Origin: Sphingobacteriales bacterium | Lineage (GTDB): Bacteria > Bacteroidota > Bacteroidia > Chitinophagales > UBA2359 | Assembly: GCA_016711295.1 (NCBI GenBank) | Contig: JADJTE010000005.1 | Coordinates: 411,597 to 475,596, forward strand | DNA length: 64,000 nucleotides | Direction of reading: 5' to 3' | Shown here: positions 43,742-52,471 of the stretch, in pieces | Numbering within the stretch: the first letter of the stretch is position 1 | Layout: each line of letters starts with the position of its first letter | Made by a program: the position numbers and the translations under genes | The notes under the pieces: model-generated | Told to the model about the DNA's origin: nothing | The model's input: only the letters and a program-made list of their open reading frames with translations | Databases searched by the model: none

Positions 43742-44128
43742 TGGTGGAGCCGGGGGGACTCGAACCCCCGTCCGAATAAAGTGCCAATATGCTTTCTACG
43801 TGTGTAGCCGCGTTTTATTTGTCAGCAACCAGCAGCTACGCTGCCAACCTAAACTGGTCGCTTACTCGCAATTAGTTTTCGCTTGGTTGTCGCGATACCC
43901 AACCTTGCTATGCCAACTTAGCTGATGAAGCTTTGTCCTACGGGCAAGAGTTAGCCAAAAATGCGCGAGGTAGGACAGAAGCTATCGAACCTTTATCCCT
44001 TGGATTAGGCTGCGATTGCATAAGTAGTGTTGCCACTTAACTGTTTGAGTGTTCAGATTTACGAGCATCCACACAAGGCTCGACACGCTTACATACCCTC
44101 ATCAATATCGTCAATTCCAGGCGACCCC
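43742..44128 (-). ncRNA. ssrA: transfer-messenger RNA (tmRNA)
   Basis: The 5' end GGGGTCGCCTGG pairs with the 3' end CGGCTCCACCA (CCA encoded), forming the tRNA-like acceptor. The T arm reads CGGGGGTTCGAGTCCCCCCG near the 3' end. The tag reading frame lies at 44034-44005: GGC AAC ACT ACT TAT GCA ATC GCA GCC TAA, giving GNTTYAIAA, preceded by CAGTTAAGT. The final AIAA is close to the usual ALAA proteolysis signal, while the usual Bacteroidota tag is nearer GENNYALAA. Several pseudoknot-like GC blocks occur between tag and T arm. 387 nt, normal length. It rescues stalled ribosomes with SmpB. Confidence 0.95.
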
Positions 44129-44260
44129 AAATAAGTATGTACAACCTACAAACACACTGTTGGGCGTAAAAGTTCGCAGAGGGTAAAACTTTTTTTTGCT
44201 CCCTATCGCAAATAAAGCAATGCTTATTTTTTTCGCTGTTTTGAGCCAATTAATAGCTTT

Positions 44261-44268
44261 CAAAGGTA
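44261..44268 (-). promoter_or_regulatory. TAnnTTTG promoter element for tmRNA
   Basis: The minus strand reads TACCTTTGAAAG, matching the -7 consensus. It implies a 5' leader of ~125 nt removed during maturation. Confidence 0.5.
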
Positions 44269-44306
44269 CAGCAGAGGCGGCAGTTTCTTTTGGTGGCTTC
44301 TCTTCC

Positions 44307-44999
44307 TCACCTATTTTTGATTTCTTTTAAGACGTCTTCTAAATAGTCAATCTGAACTTCTTGTATTTCTAATAGCTTTTTGTTTTGATGGATTAATAAG
44401 TGGTCAATTTTTTCGTTCAATAGTTCTATTTCGAGTTCTGCTTTTAAGTTGACTTTATAGTCGAGTTCGCCTCTTTGTCTATCCTTTTGTTCTTGGCGGT
44501 TTTGGCTCATCATAATAATAGGAGCTTGAATAGATGCTATACAAGAAAGTACGAGGTTGAGCAAGATAAAAGGATAAGGGTCAAATGCTTTGCTGCCCAA
44601 AAACCAAATATTTATAGCCATCCAGATGAGGATAAAACCGAAAAAGGAGAGGATAAACGTCCAGCTACCGCCAAATGTCGCAACCTTATCGGCAATTTTT
44701 TGCCCCCATGTTGATTCGGTATCTGCCTCGGGCTGTATATTTTCAGAAAGTATGGCATTGTTTTTAATGGCAGCTAATACATCTCTATCGATAGCCGCCA
44801 ACTCTCCTTTCTCTTGGGCGACCAACAGGGCTAAGTAATGCCTTCTGTATCGGTTTAGCTCCGATAAGGAAATGAAGTCGTCTTTGCCGAAATCGGGAAA
44901 ATCGACCTTAATTAGATTAAAAACGCCTTCTCTAATATCCCAAGCACTTACGTCTTCGCCAAGAGGAATCTCTTTTTTCGTAAAAAAACTTGTTTTCAT
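44307..44999 (-). CDS. DUF1003 membrane protein
   Basis: 230 residues, intact. DUF1003 core: GQKIADKVATFGGSWTFILS, then a first membrane segment (FFGFILIWMAINIW), FDPYPFILLNLVLSCIASIQ with the second segment, and APIIMMSQNRQEQKDRQRGE with the conserved Asn-Arg motif. The tail is a coiled helix (LLNEKIDHLLIHQNKKLLEI). The function is unknown. It follows the DUF2520 gene by 30 bp on the same strand. Confidence 0.9.
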   Translation of the reverse strand: MKTSFFTKKEIPLGEDVSAWDIREGVFNLIKVDFPDFGKDDFISLSELNRYRRHYLALLVAQEKGELAAIDRDVLAAIKNNAILSENIQPEADTESTWGQKIADKVATFGGSWTFILSFFGFILIWMAINIWFLGSKAFDPYPFILLNLVLSCIASIQAPIIMMSQNRQEQKDRQRGELDYKVNLKAELEIELLNEKIDHLLIHQNKKLLEIQEVQIDYLEDVLKEIKNR

Positions 45000-45029
45000 A
45001 GATGAAAGTTATCCGTTAAATATATTTGA

Positions 45030-45812
45030 TTATAAAACTTTATTTTGTTGCATAATGAGATGGCTTAACTGGCTATATAGGTCGCGCAGCTCGGGGTTTT
45101 GTTGTAGTAGAGATAGGTGTCGTTCTATGGTGGCGTGGTCACCGCGGCGGGCGGGTCCGGTTTGTGCATGGTGTGGGTTTTGTGTCTGTACTTTTTGGGC
45201 GGTTTCGAGTATGAGTGGTTGCAGTAGGTCGAAGGGCAGTTGGTGTTGTTGCAACCAATCGTAGGCGAGGCTTATTAAATAGTTCGTAAAATTATTGACT
45301 ACTACCGCACCCAGATGTACGAGTTGTCGTTGTTCGTCGGTCAATTTGTACACCTTGCTCGATAGGGTGGTGGCGGTTTGGCGCAGTAGTTGTTCGGCAG
45401 CGGTATCGTTGGCTTGTATAATAATGGGAATATGCGCCCATTCGATAGCTTTCTGAGCCGAGAAAGTTTGTAAGGGATAAAAAATGCCTCGCCGCAGGTG
45501 CGGTATCAGCGCAGTTGCGGGTACAGAACCCGACGTGTGGGCGACTATTGCAGTGCTGGCTACGCGCAATTGGGCTGCTACCGAGGCAATGGCATCATCA
45601 GCAACGGCGATGAGGTATAGGTCGCTGTCGGGCAATAGCTCTTCGAGGCGGTTGCTTGTTCCTATTTGGCACAAATGGCTTAACGGGGCAAGACTCTGCG
45701 GGCGGCGGCTATATATCTGCCTGATGGTATAGCCTGCTTGGTGCAGTGCGCGAGCCAGATGTGTTCCTACGTTGCCCGCCCCAAGTAGGGTAATGTTTGG
45801 TAGGGCAGCCAT
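45030..45812 (-). CDS. Rossmann-fold protein with DUF2520
   Basis: Start at 45812 (MAALPNITLLGAGNVGTHLA), chosen because its ATG overlaps the upstream exonuclease stop as TAATG, as at der-holA. The GAGNVG dinucleotide-binding loop lies at the N-terminus, followed by a ProC-like Rossmann domain (DLYLIAVADDAIASVAAQL, HTSGSVP) and the DUF2520 helical domain (HLGAVVVNNFTNYLISLAYD). 260 residues. The reaction is not known; NADP-linked reduction is suggested by the fold. Co-translation with the exonuclease is likely. Confidence 0.87.
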   Translation of the reverse strand: MAALPNITLLGAGNVGTHLARALHQAGYTIRQIYSRRPQSLAPLSHLCQIGTSNRLEELLPDSDLYLIAVADDAIASVAAQLRVASTAIVAHTSGSVPATALIPHLRRGIFYPLQTFSAQKAIEWAHIPIIIQANDTAAEQLLRQTATTLSSKVYKLTDEQRQLVHLGAVVVNNFTNYLISLAYDWLQQHQLPFDLLQPLILETAQKVQTQNPHHAQTGPARRGDHATIERHLSLLQQNPELRDLYSQLSHLIMQQNKVL

Positions 45813-46390
45813 TAGAGTATGCCTAAGCGTTTGAGTTCCCAAAAACATTTGGCAGTAGCGGCGATATCGGCGGCGGCGTTGTGGGCTTCTTCAAAGTCTT
45901 TACCGAATAATTTTTGGTGTAGCTCGGTCAGGCGCGGCCATTTATAGCGGCTATACGGCGAGTTGGACGGGATACGGCAAAAATCGGTGCTTTGCTGCAT
46001 AGTGCAGATACTGCGTAGCCCAGCTAATTGGTTGGATTGTCCGTTGCGTAGAAATTCGGCACCTACAATTTTTTCGTCAAAACTAAAATTGTGTGCCACA
46101 AGGCAAGTAGCTTTTGCCAAGGATTGAGCAAACTCGGCGAGGGCTTGCCCCAAAGGTACGCCTTCGCGTTGGGCGCGTTGGGTGGTGATGCCGTGCACGC
46201 GCGATGCATCGGTGGGTATCGTATAGCCCTCTGGTTTGATGATATAATTGGTGCTGCTTAGGCATGTGCCGTCGGTGGCATAATCAGCCCAAGCCAACTG
46301 CACCATGCGGGGCCAGTTCGACAAATCGCTGATGGGGGCTTTCCAATTGCGGGGTAGCCCGGTGGTTTCGGTATCAAAAAAAACGTACAT
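45812..46390 (-). CDS. DnaQ-like 3'-5' exonuclease
   Basis: 192 residues, intact. DEDDh motifs: FFDTETTGLP (Exo I), VAHNFSFDEKIVGAEF (Exo II), and EEAHNAAADIAATAKCF (Exo III His and Asp). The single-domain size fits stand-alone epsilon-like exonucleases rather than a PolC fusion. It trims DNA or RNA 3' ends; whether it is the true proofreading subunit cannot be told. Confidence 0.9.
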   Translation of the reverse strand: MYVFFDTETTGLPRNWKAPISDLSNWPRMVQLAWADYATDGTCLSSTNYIIKPEGYTIPTDASRVHGITTQRAQREGVPLGQALAEFAQSLAKATCLVAHNFSFDEKIVGAEFLRNGQSNQLAGLRSICTMQQSTDFCRIPSNSPYSRYKWPRLTELHQKLFGKDFEEAHNAAADIAATAKCFWELKRLGIL

Positions 46391-46439
46391 GCGTTTAAGG
46401 GTTTAAGGCGCAAAAGTCGCAAAAAAATTAGTATTTTCA

Positions 46440-46562
46440 TAATTATTGCCGCTAAAATTGGGCAAATAACTAAAAAATTTGCTTTATATTAAAATTAATA
46501 GTATTTATTTTAAATATTAATATATTTTTAATTTTATTTAATAATATTCAAAATAAAATAAT
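46440..46562. other. AT-rich spacer
   Basis: Roughly 120 bp of almost pure A/T (TATTTATTTTAAATATTAAT and similar), between the exonuclease gene and MITE copy E. No reading frame or tidy hairpin was seen. Confidence 0.4.
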
Positions 46563-46570
46563 GCCAATTT

Positions 46571-46691
46571 GTAACTATTTAGCCTTGTAGGAGAAATGCC
46601 ATTTCTAATCGAATATGCAATGATTTCAGGCATTATTAGATGGGTATTGCTCATTACCCCATACCCAAAACCCCATACCCTAAATAGTTAC
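46571..46691 (-). mobile_element. 121-bp MITE-like element (family M1, copy E)
   Basis: Starts GTAACTATTTAGCC, ends CCCTAAATAGTTAC; the interior is the reverse of copy A with small changes. The flanking octamers GCCAATTT and GAAAATAG do not match. It lies between the divergent exonuclease and MFS genes. Confidence 0.8.
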
Positions 46692-46794
46692 GAAAATAGA
46701 TAGATAGCGGGCAAAATGGATAGCCTGAATTAGGCAGTCGATAGATTAGTGGCAAGAAATGGCAGAGAATCGCGTTTGCCAAACGATAATTAAC

Positions 46795-46802
46795 TATATT
46801 TG
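46795..46802 (+). promoter_or_regulatory. TAnnTTTG promoter element for the MFS gene
   Basis: TATATTTGCC matches the -7 consensus, 79 nt upstream of the MFS ATG and ~100 bp beyond MITE copy E. Confidence 0.5.
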
Positions 46803-46880
46803 CCGCTGATACAGCCCCATGCGCTAAGATAGCTACAATGCTAATAATTTTTTCATACCACTTCACTATTTTTTGACGAT

Positions 46881-48207
46881 ATGAGCAATATCCCCACCAA
46901 ACCTCCTCTTTCTTTTTGGCAAATATCTAACATGAGCTTTGGCTTTTTTGGCATACAGTTCGGTTGGGGCTTGCAAATGGGCAATATGAGCCCTATTTAT
47001 AAATATCTCGGAGCCGACGAAGCCACGATACCACTATTGTGGCTGGCAGGTCCTATAACGGGATTGCTAATACAACCCATTATCGGGGCTATGAGCGACC
47101 GCACTTGGCACCCGCGATGGGGGCGCCGCCGCCCTTATTTTTTTGGTCGGGGCTATTTTAGCCAGCATTTCCTTGTTTTTGATGCCCTATTCCTCTACTT
47201 TATGGATGGCGGCGGGTTTGCTGTGGATATTAGATGCATCGGTCAATATAGCCCAAGAGCCATTTAGGGCTTTTGTAGCCGACAAACTGCCCGAAAATCA
47301 GCATACACAGGGCTTTGCCATGCAAACTTTTTTTTGTGGGCTTGGGCAAACAGCGGCTAACCTCGCTCCCGCCTTATTTGTCGGGTTGGGCGTTGTGGGG
47401 CTTATGGCAAGCGGTATTCCGCTAATGGTTCAGTATTCGTTTATGGTAGGCTCAATTGTATTTCTGCTAGCCGTTTTATGGACAGTATTCAGCACCGACG
47501 AGTACCCGCCTGCCGATAAGGAGGCATTTGAAGCCGAACACAAAAACAGCACTATTGGCACTACTTTTGCAGAGATTGGCAAAGCACTGTTCAATATGCC
47601 CCAAACGATGAAACAATTAGCGGTTGTACAGTTTTTTTCTTGGTTTGCCTTGCCGTGTATGTGGCAATATTTTACGATAGCCTTAGCCCGACAAGCATTT
47701 GGTACGAGCGACGCGCAATCGCCTGCTTTTGAAGAAGCAACGGTTTGGGGCAACAATTGTATGGCTGTTTATAATGTCGTTACGGTTATTGTGTCTTTTG
47801 CCTTGCCGCCTCTGGCAGCAGCTATCGGGCGCAAAAAAACCTATTTTATTTGCCTCTTGTTGGGCGGTTTGGGCTTGACATTTTCGGTGCTTACCCCCGA
47901 CAAATATATAGCTATGTTTGGTATGGGACTTATGGGCATAGCTTGGGCAGCTATTTTGACTATGCCTTATACGATTTTAGCCAATACCATACCTCCCAAC
48001 CGAATGGGCGTTTATATGGGTGTGGCTAATATGTTAGTCGTTATTCCTCAAATGGTTATGATGTTTAGTATATCCTCAGCCTACAAAATATTGGGCAACA
48101 ATCCCGTTAATGTGGTAGTCCTGGGAGGCATTATGCTCATCATATCGGCATTTACCGTATTTCTACTGCAAAACACAGAAGTACACGAGCAACAAAAAGC
48201 AATATAG
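46881..48207 (+). CDS. MFS sugar transporter (SLC45-like), one frameshift
   Basis: Starts MSNIPTKPPLSFWQISNMSF. The first half contains the SLC45/GPH-like landmarks PITGLLIQPIIGAMSDRTWH and WGRRRPYF; an extra T in a T7 run near 47143 shifts the frame, which resumes LVGAILASISLFLMPYSSTL. Further segments include FVADKLPENQHTQGFAMQTF and TMPYTILANTIPPNRMGVYM. 12 predicted membrane segments, ~442 residues after joining. Relatives are proton- or sodium-coupled maltose or sucrose carriers; the substrate is inferred. No sugar-utilisation genes are adjacent. Confidence 0.87.
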
Positions 48208-48307
48208 TTAGACATTGACCACTTGACAAGTGCGTTACTTATCTATCTTAGACGTGTCATAATACCGTTCAAAAACCCAAAGTAGCTACAAATTAACCCT
48301 AATTCTG

Positions 48308-48316
48308 TATCTTTGC
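48308..48316 (+). promoter_or_regulatory. TAnnTTTG promoter element for the hemC-hemD gene
   Basis: TATCTTTGC matches the -7 consensus, 51 nt before the GTG start. Confidence 0.6.
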
Positions 48317-48367
48317 AACATGTATTTTTGTAATACATTTTATCCATCAAAGAAATTTGCATAAAGC

Positions 48368-49927
48368 GTGAGTCGTACTATCATCATTGGTTCGCGGGGG
48401 AGTGCCTTAGCCAAATGGCAAGCCGACTATACCTGCGACGAACTAAAAAAATTGGGCTATCAGGTAGAGATAAAATATATCAAGACCCAAGGCGATATTA
48501 TCAACCAACTTACTTTTGATAAGTTGGAAGGAAAAGGCTTTTTTACCAAAGAAATAGAAGAAGAATTGGTGAACGGGACGATAGATTTGGCAGTACACTC
48601 CTACAAAGACCTACCCACCGCCAACCCGCCTGGGCTCATCGTTGCGGGCTGCTCTTATAGCGAAGACCCCGCCGACTGGCTGCTCATCAAACGAAATGCC
48701 TACGACGACAATCAACCGCTAAAACTCAAACAAGGTGCCGTAGTAGGCACTTCGTCGGCACGGCGCAAATCACAACTATTGGCACTTCGCCCCGATTTGA
48801 CGATGCGCGACATGCGCGGCAATGTGCCCACAAGAGTCGAAAAATTGGATACCACCGACTATGACGCAATAGTGCTTGCAGCAGCAGGGCTGAACCGCTT
48901 AGAATTGGATTTGAGCCGCTACCACGTCGAGCGGCTGCGCGTCTTAGAGTGTGTGTCTGCGCCCGCACAAGGCGTATTGGCATATCAAGTGCGCGAAAAT
49001 GACAACTTTATGCTATCCGTTGTAGGACACCTCAACGACCCCGACGTAGCGCGTGATATTGCCGTAGAGCGCGGCATACTCAAAAAATTAGGCGGCGGCT
49101 GCCAACAGCCCATCGGCGTATATTGCGAAACCATAGCACCGGGCGAGCAAGCCGTTTGGGTGGCTTATGCCAAGGTGTGGAATGACTTCCCGCAGCGCCT
49201 ATTTATGACCGACCGAAACGCAAAACGCCTCGTCGAACGCGTAGTCGAAGCCTTAAAAAACAGGGGCAATAAAAGCGTCTTTATTACGCGAAACTTACAA
49301 TCCGATAGCTTTTTTAGCCGCGCCCTCGCACAGTATGGCTATACCGTATATGCCCAAACGCTACTTAATTTCGAAGCCATTGCCTTCGACCCACATCTGC
49401 CAAACGCTGATTGGGTGTTTTTTTCGAGCAAAAACGGAGTAGAATTTTTCTTTGACCAAAAACCGATATTGCCACCCAACATTAAGTTTGCCGCCGTAGG
49501 CGAGGCAACTGCCCATGCGGTCAAGAAATATGGCTACAAAACGAGCTTTGTCGGTATGGGTGCCGATACAACCATAGTAGCGTTTGAATTTGCAGCAGTA
49601 GCACGAGATAATTACGTATTGTTTCCCCAGCCTGCTAACTCGCTCCAAACCGTGCAAAAAGTATTGGGCGATGTCATTAAGGCAAAAACGTTGGTAGTAT
49701 ATCAAAATACGCCCATAGAGCATTTCGACATACCCGTATGCGATATTTTGCTGTTTACCAGCCCCGCCAATGCTCAAAACTATTACCGAAAATATCCCGT
49801 ATTGCCAGACCAAAAAATTATTGCCATCGGCACTACAACAGCGCGAGCACTTAGCAATATGGGTATCCACGATTACGTCATCTCGCATAGCTCGCACGAA
49901 ATAAGTTTGGTAGATATCTGCTATTAA
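48368..49927 (+). CDS. hemCD: hydroxymethylbilane synthase / uroporphyrinogen-III synthase fusion
   Basis: The start codon is GTG (GTG AGT CGT ACT), giving (M)SRTIIIGSRGSALAKWQ. The HemC part (residues 1-~300) holds GSRGSALA, VHSYKDLPT (substrate-loop Asp), GTSSARRKSQLLALRPDL and LGGGCQQPIG, whose Cys carries the dipyrromethane cofactor. The HemD part (~305-519) begins SVFITRNLQSDSFFSRALAQ and contains VFFSSKNGVEFFF, KFAAVGEAT and LLFTSPANAQNY. Together they convert four porphobilinogen to uroporphyrinogen III for haem and sirohaem. Intact, 519 residues. The stop overlaps the first 18-bp repeat unit and the antisense LRR gene. Confidence 0.92.
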   Translation: MSRTIIIGSRGSALAKWQADYTCDELKKLGYQVEIKYIKTQGDIINQLTFDKLEGKGFFTKEIEEELVNGTIDLAVHSYKDLPTANPPGLIVAGCSYSEDPADWLLIKRNAYDDNQPLKLKQGAVVGTSSARRKSQLLALRPDLTMRDMRGNVPTRVEKLDTTDYDAIVLAAAGLNRLELDLSRYHVERLRVLECVSAPAQGVLAYQVRENDNFMLSVVGHLNDPDVARDIAVERGILKKLGGGCQQPIGVYCETIAPGEQAVWVAYAKVWNDFPQRLFMTDRNAKRLVERVVEALKNRGNKSVFITRNLQSDSFFSRALAQYGYTVYAQTLLNFEAIAFDPHLPNADWVFFSSKNGVEFFFDQKPILPPNIKFAAVGEATAHAVKKYGYKTSFVGMGADTTIVAFEFAAVARDNYVLFPQPANSLQTVQKVLGDVIKAKTLVVYQNTPIEHFDIPVCDILLFTSPANAQNYYRKYPVLPDQKIIAIGTTTARALSNMGIHDYVISHSSHEISLVDICY

Positions 49928-50749
49928 CGTTTCGGCTTCGCTCAACGTTTCGGCTTCGCTCAACGTTTCGGCTTCGCTCAACGTCGCGTTGAGCGGAGTC
50001 GAAACGTTAGATACCGAGTATTTGACTACGCAACGGCGGTGGGTTTGGCGGTAGTTGTGCAATTCGAGGCGATTGAATCGCTTAGAGACGAACAAGGTGC
50101 GCAGGCTGCTTAGTTGCCAAATATCTTCCAATGTATCAACGCTCGTATTGCTAATATCGAGATATGATAGGTGTTTGGCATTTGCTAAGGGCTTGAGCGA
50201 GACAATTTTGCTCAGTTCTGTATTTGCTAGCGTGAGGGCGCGTAGTTGGGGTAATTGGCTTATCAGGTCAAGGTCGATGTCTAAAAAACCCGGATTGCCA
50301 TATATATGAAAAAATGATAAGTGCGGATGTTTTTCGAGGGCTTGTAGGTTGCCTCTATTGAACTCGAACGGAAAATAGGGTGGTTCGGGATTCCAAGCCC
50401 ACTCGTCGGGACCAGACAAGATTAGGGTGCGTAGTCGTTTCATGTCGGCGATGGGCGATAGGTCGCGCAATTGCGTATTCATGAGTAATAAGTCAGCCAA
50501 ATTTTTGAGCCGCGTCAGTGGTGTTAGGTCTATGTCTTGCAACAAAAGCGTACCTTCTTTAAAAACGACGGGTAATCGGACGACATTGGCTATTTCTTGG
50601 AGTAGTTGCGGCGTTATTTCGGCAAATTCTTTGTCGTACTTATCGAGGTCTTCTACCACAAAAGTATAATCCTTTTGGTGATGATAGAGAAAAAGTTGCC
50701 AAATTTTGGGCAGTTCGTGCCACCAATTCAATAGCTTTTGAGCAGACAT
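49361..50749 (-). CDS. leucine-rich-repeat protein; C-terminal half doubtful
   Basis: From 50749 to ~50040 the protein has an N-terminal helical part (LLNWWHELPKIWQLFLYHHQ) and LRR units: IDLTPLTRLKNLADLLLMNT, LRDLSPIADMKRLRTLIL, ISQLPQLRALTLANTELS and LKPLANAKHLSYLDISNT. These match bacterial LRR proteins of the internalin-like shape, and no export signal is seen. The frame then stays open through the 18-bp repeats (LSEAET x3) and ~560 bp antisense to hemD, where the amino-acid pattern looks like shadow translation. The true stop probably lay near 50010 and was lost to the repeat insertion or an indel. The function is unknown. Confidence 0.55.
   Translation of the reverse strand: MSAQKLLNWWHELPKIWQLFLYHHQKDYTFVVEDLDKYDKEFAEITPQLLQEIANVVRLPVVFKEGTLLLQDIDLTPLTRLKNLADLLLMNTQLRDLSPIADMKRLRTLILSGPDEWAWNPEPPYFPFEFNRGNLQALEKHPHLSFFHIYGNPGFLDIDLDLISQLPQLRALTLANTELSKIVSLKPLANAKHLSYLDISNTSVDTLEDIWQLSSLRTLFVSKRFNRLELHNYRQTHRRCVVKYSVSNVSTPLNATLSEAETLSEAETLSEAETLIADIYQTYFVRAMRDDVIVDTHIAKCSRCCSADGNNFLVWQYGIFSVIVLSIGGAGKQQNIAYGYVEMLYGRILIYYQRFCLNDIAQYFLHGLERVSRLGKQYVIISCYCCKFKRYYGCIGTHTDKARFVAIFLDRMGSCLAYGGKLNVGWQYRFLVKEKFYSVFARKKHPISVWQMWVEGNGFEIK
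49926..50008. repeat. three direct and one inverted 18-22-bp repeats
   Basis: AACGTTTCGGCTTCGCTC occurs three times head to tail (49926, 49944, 49962), followed by AACGT and an inverted, slightly different unit (CGTTGAGCGGAGTCGAAACG, 49987-50006) that can fold back on it. On the minus strand the direct units encode LSEAET repeated. It lies at the join of convergent genes. Confidence 0.85.
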
Positions 50750-50864
50750 GATATATGTTGATAAATGGTTTAACTATTTAGGGGCTTGAAATGTCGAAAC
50801 TCGCGCTTTGATATATATATTATGATTGTATCTGTGTATGTAATTTGGTTGAACGTTTTATTGG

Positions 50865-52388
50865 CTACATCTTATCCAAACCGCGTTGCAGGCGATTGAC
50901 GGTTTCGGGCTGTCCGAGTGTGGCTATGAGGTCGGGCACGGCGGGTCCGCCCATGCTGCCGGTCAAAAATACGCGCAGCAAAGGCATGACATCGCCAATT
51001 TTGGTGTTTTGTTGTTGCAAGGTTTGTTTGATGGCGGTATCAACAGCGTGGCTCGAAAAGTCGGCTAACGCGCCTAAATCGCCGATAAGTTGCTCGAAAA
51101 CGGGGCTTAATTCGGGTCGCCATTTTTTTTGTAAAGTGGAGGCATCGTATTCGGTGGGTGGGCTGAACAAGTATCGGGCATCGCGCCAAAAATCGCCGAT
51201 GAGTATTAGACGGTCGCGCATCAAAGCTACGGCGGGGCTTAGTGCTTCGTGCGAGAGGTGTCGGTATTCTTCGGGCGCAATGGCTGTCAATTGTGCGGTC
51301 AATTGCTCAATGGGCATCGCTTTTATATGCTGTTGATTCATCCATTTGGCTTTTTCATAATCGAATTTTGCCCCTGCTTTATTGACACGAGTTATGTCGA
51401 ACTGTGCTACGAGTTCGTCGAGCGAAAAAATTTCTTGTTCCGTGCCGTTGTTCCAGCCCAAAAGGGCTAAGAAGTTGATGACGGCTTGTGGGCTGAATCC
51501 TTGCTCGCGAAAACCTAGCGTAGGAATACCTGTTTCGCGGTTGAGCCAGGCCAGAGCATAGACGGGAAAGCCCAGACGGTCGCCGTCTCGTTTGCTCAAT
51601 TTTCCCTTGCCATCGGGTTTTAGTATCAAGGGCAAGTGTGCAAATTGGGGCATATTGTTTTTCCAGCCCAAGTAATCGTATAGTTTGATGTGTACGGGTG
51701 CGGAAGGCAGCCATTCTTCGCCTCTGAAAGCGTGTGTAATGCGCATCAAGTAGTCATCTACTACGACTGCTAAATGATAAGTAGGCATAGAGTCGGCTTT
51801 GAGCAATATTTTATCGTCGATCAAGTCGCTGCGAAATTCGACCTTTCCTCGTATCATGTCGTTCAGTTGTATGGTTTCGCCTATTGGCATTTTTATGCGC
51901 ACAACTACTCGTTCGCCGTTTGCCAAAGCCTCGGCAACTGCTTCGGGCGACATAGTGAGCGAGTTGCGCAGTTGGGGCAATAGGCGCGTATGGGCATCGT
52001 ACTGAAATCGTTTGCCTTCTGCCTCGAATGCGTGTCGGATAGCCTCTAATTGTTCGGGCGTATCAAAGGCGTAGTAGGCATTGCCGTCGGCTATCAGGCG
52101 GTCGGCATATTGCTGGTAGATGCCTGCTGCTTTGCGTTCTGATTGTCGGTAGGGGGCATATTCGCCGCCTATTTGCGGGCTTTCGTCGGGCTTAATGCCG
52201 CACCATGCAAGCGTTTCGGCGATATATTCTTCTGCACCCGCTACAAATCGCGATTGGTCGGTGTCTTCGATTCGGAGGATAAATTGCCCGCCATGCTGCT
52301 TGGCATAGAGATAACAAAATAAAGCGGTGCGCACGCCGCCTATGTGCAAACCACCAGTGGGGCTGGGTGCAAATCGGGTTCTAATCAT
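50865..52388 (-). CDS. gltX: glutamyl-tRNA synthetase
   Basis: 507 residues, intact. MIRTRFAPSPTGGLHIGGVR includes the HIGH motif (HIGG); RIEDTDQSRF and the KMSKS-like KLSKRDGD follow, with QFAHLPLILKPDGKGKLSKR. The C-terminal anticodon-binding part ends LGQPETVNRLQRGLDKM. It charges tRNA-Glu, which also feeds haem synthesis through glutamyl-tRNA reductase; the nearby hemC-hemD gene is on the other strand. Transcribed after the small TPR gene, 83 bp apart. Confidence 0.95.
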   Translation of the reverse strand: MIRTRFAPSPTGGLHIGGVRTALFCYLYAKQHGGQFILRIEDTDQSRFVAGAEEYIAETLAWCGIKPDESPQIGGEYAPYRQSERKAAGIYQQYADRLIADGNAYYAFDTPEQLEAIRHAFEAEGKRFQYDAHTRLLPQLRNSLTMSPEAVAEALANGERVVVRIKMPIGETIQLNDMIRGKVEFRSDLIDDKILLKADSMPTYHLAVVVDDYLMRITHAFRGEEWLPSAPVHIKLYDYLGWKNNMPQFAHLPLILKPDGKGKLSKRDGDRLGFPVYALAWLNRETGIPTLGFREQGFSPQAVINFLALLGWNNGTEQEIFSLDELVAQFDITRVNKAGAKFDYEKAKWMNQQHIKAMPIEQLTAQLTAIAPEEYRHLSHEALSPAVALMRDRLILIGDFWRDARYLFSPPTEYDASTLQKKWRPELSPVFEQLIGDLGALADFSSHAVDTAIKQTLQQQNTKIGDVMPLLRVFLTGSMGGPAVPDLIATLGQPETVNRLQRGLDKM

Positions 52389-52471
52389 GGAAAAAAAACA
52401 GTGGGTAGTTTGGCTTGCTTTTAAGTTGGGTCGTGCCTAATTTGGATATTGAGCGAAGCGAGCGGTATATT

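Noticed and set aside
43535..43925. Open frames running into the tmRNA region on the plus strand
   Set aside because: They translate the antisense of the tRNA-like domain; the RNA gene explains the sequence.
49926..50008. Short regular repeats considered as a CRISPR array
   Set aside because: The 18-bp units abut without spacers, there are only three plus one inverted, and no cas genes are present.
50769..50785. TTTAACTATTTAGGGGC, similar to an M1 element end
   Set aside because: No matching right end within several hundred bp and two mismatches; probably chance or a solo relic.
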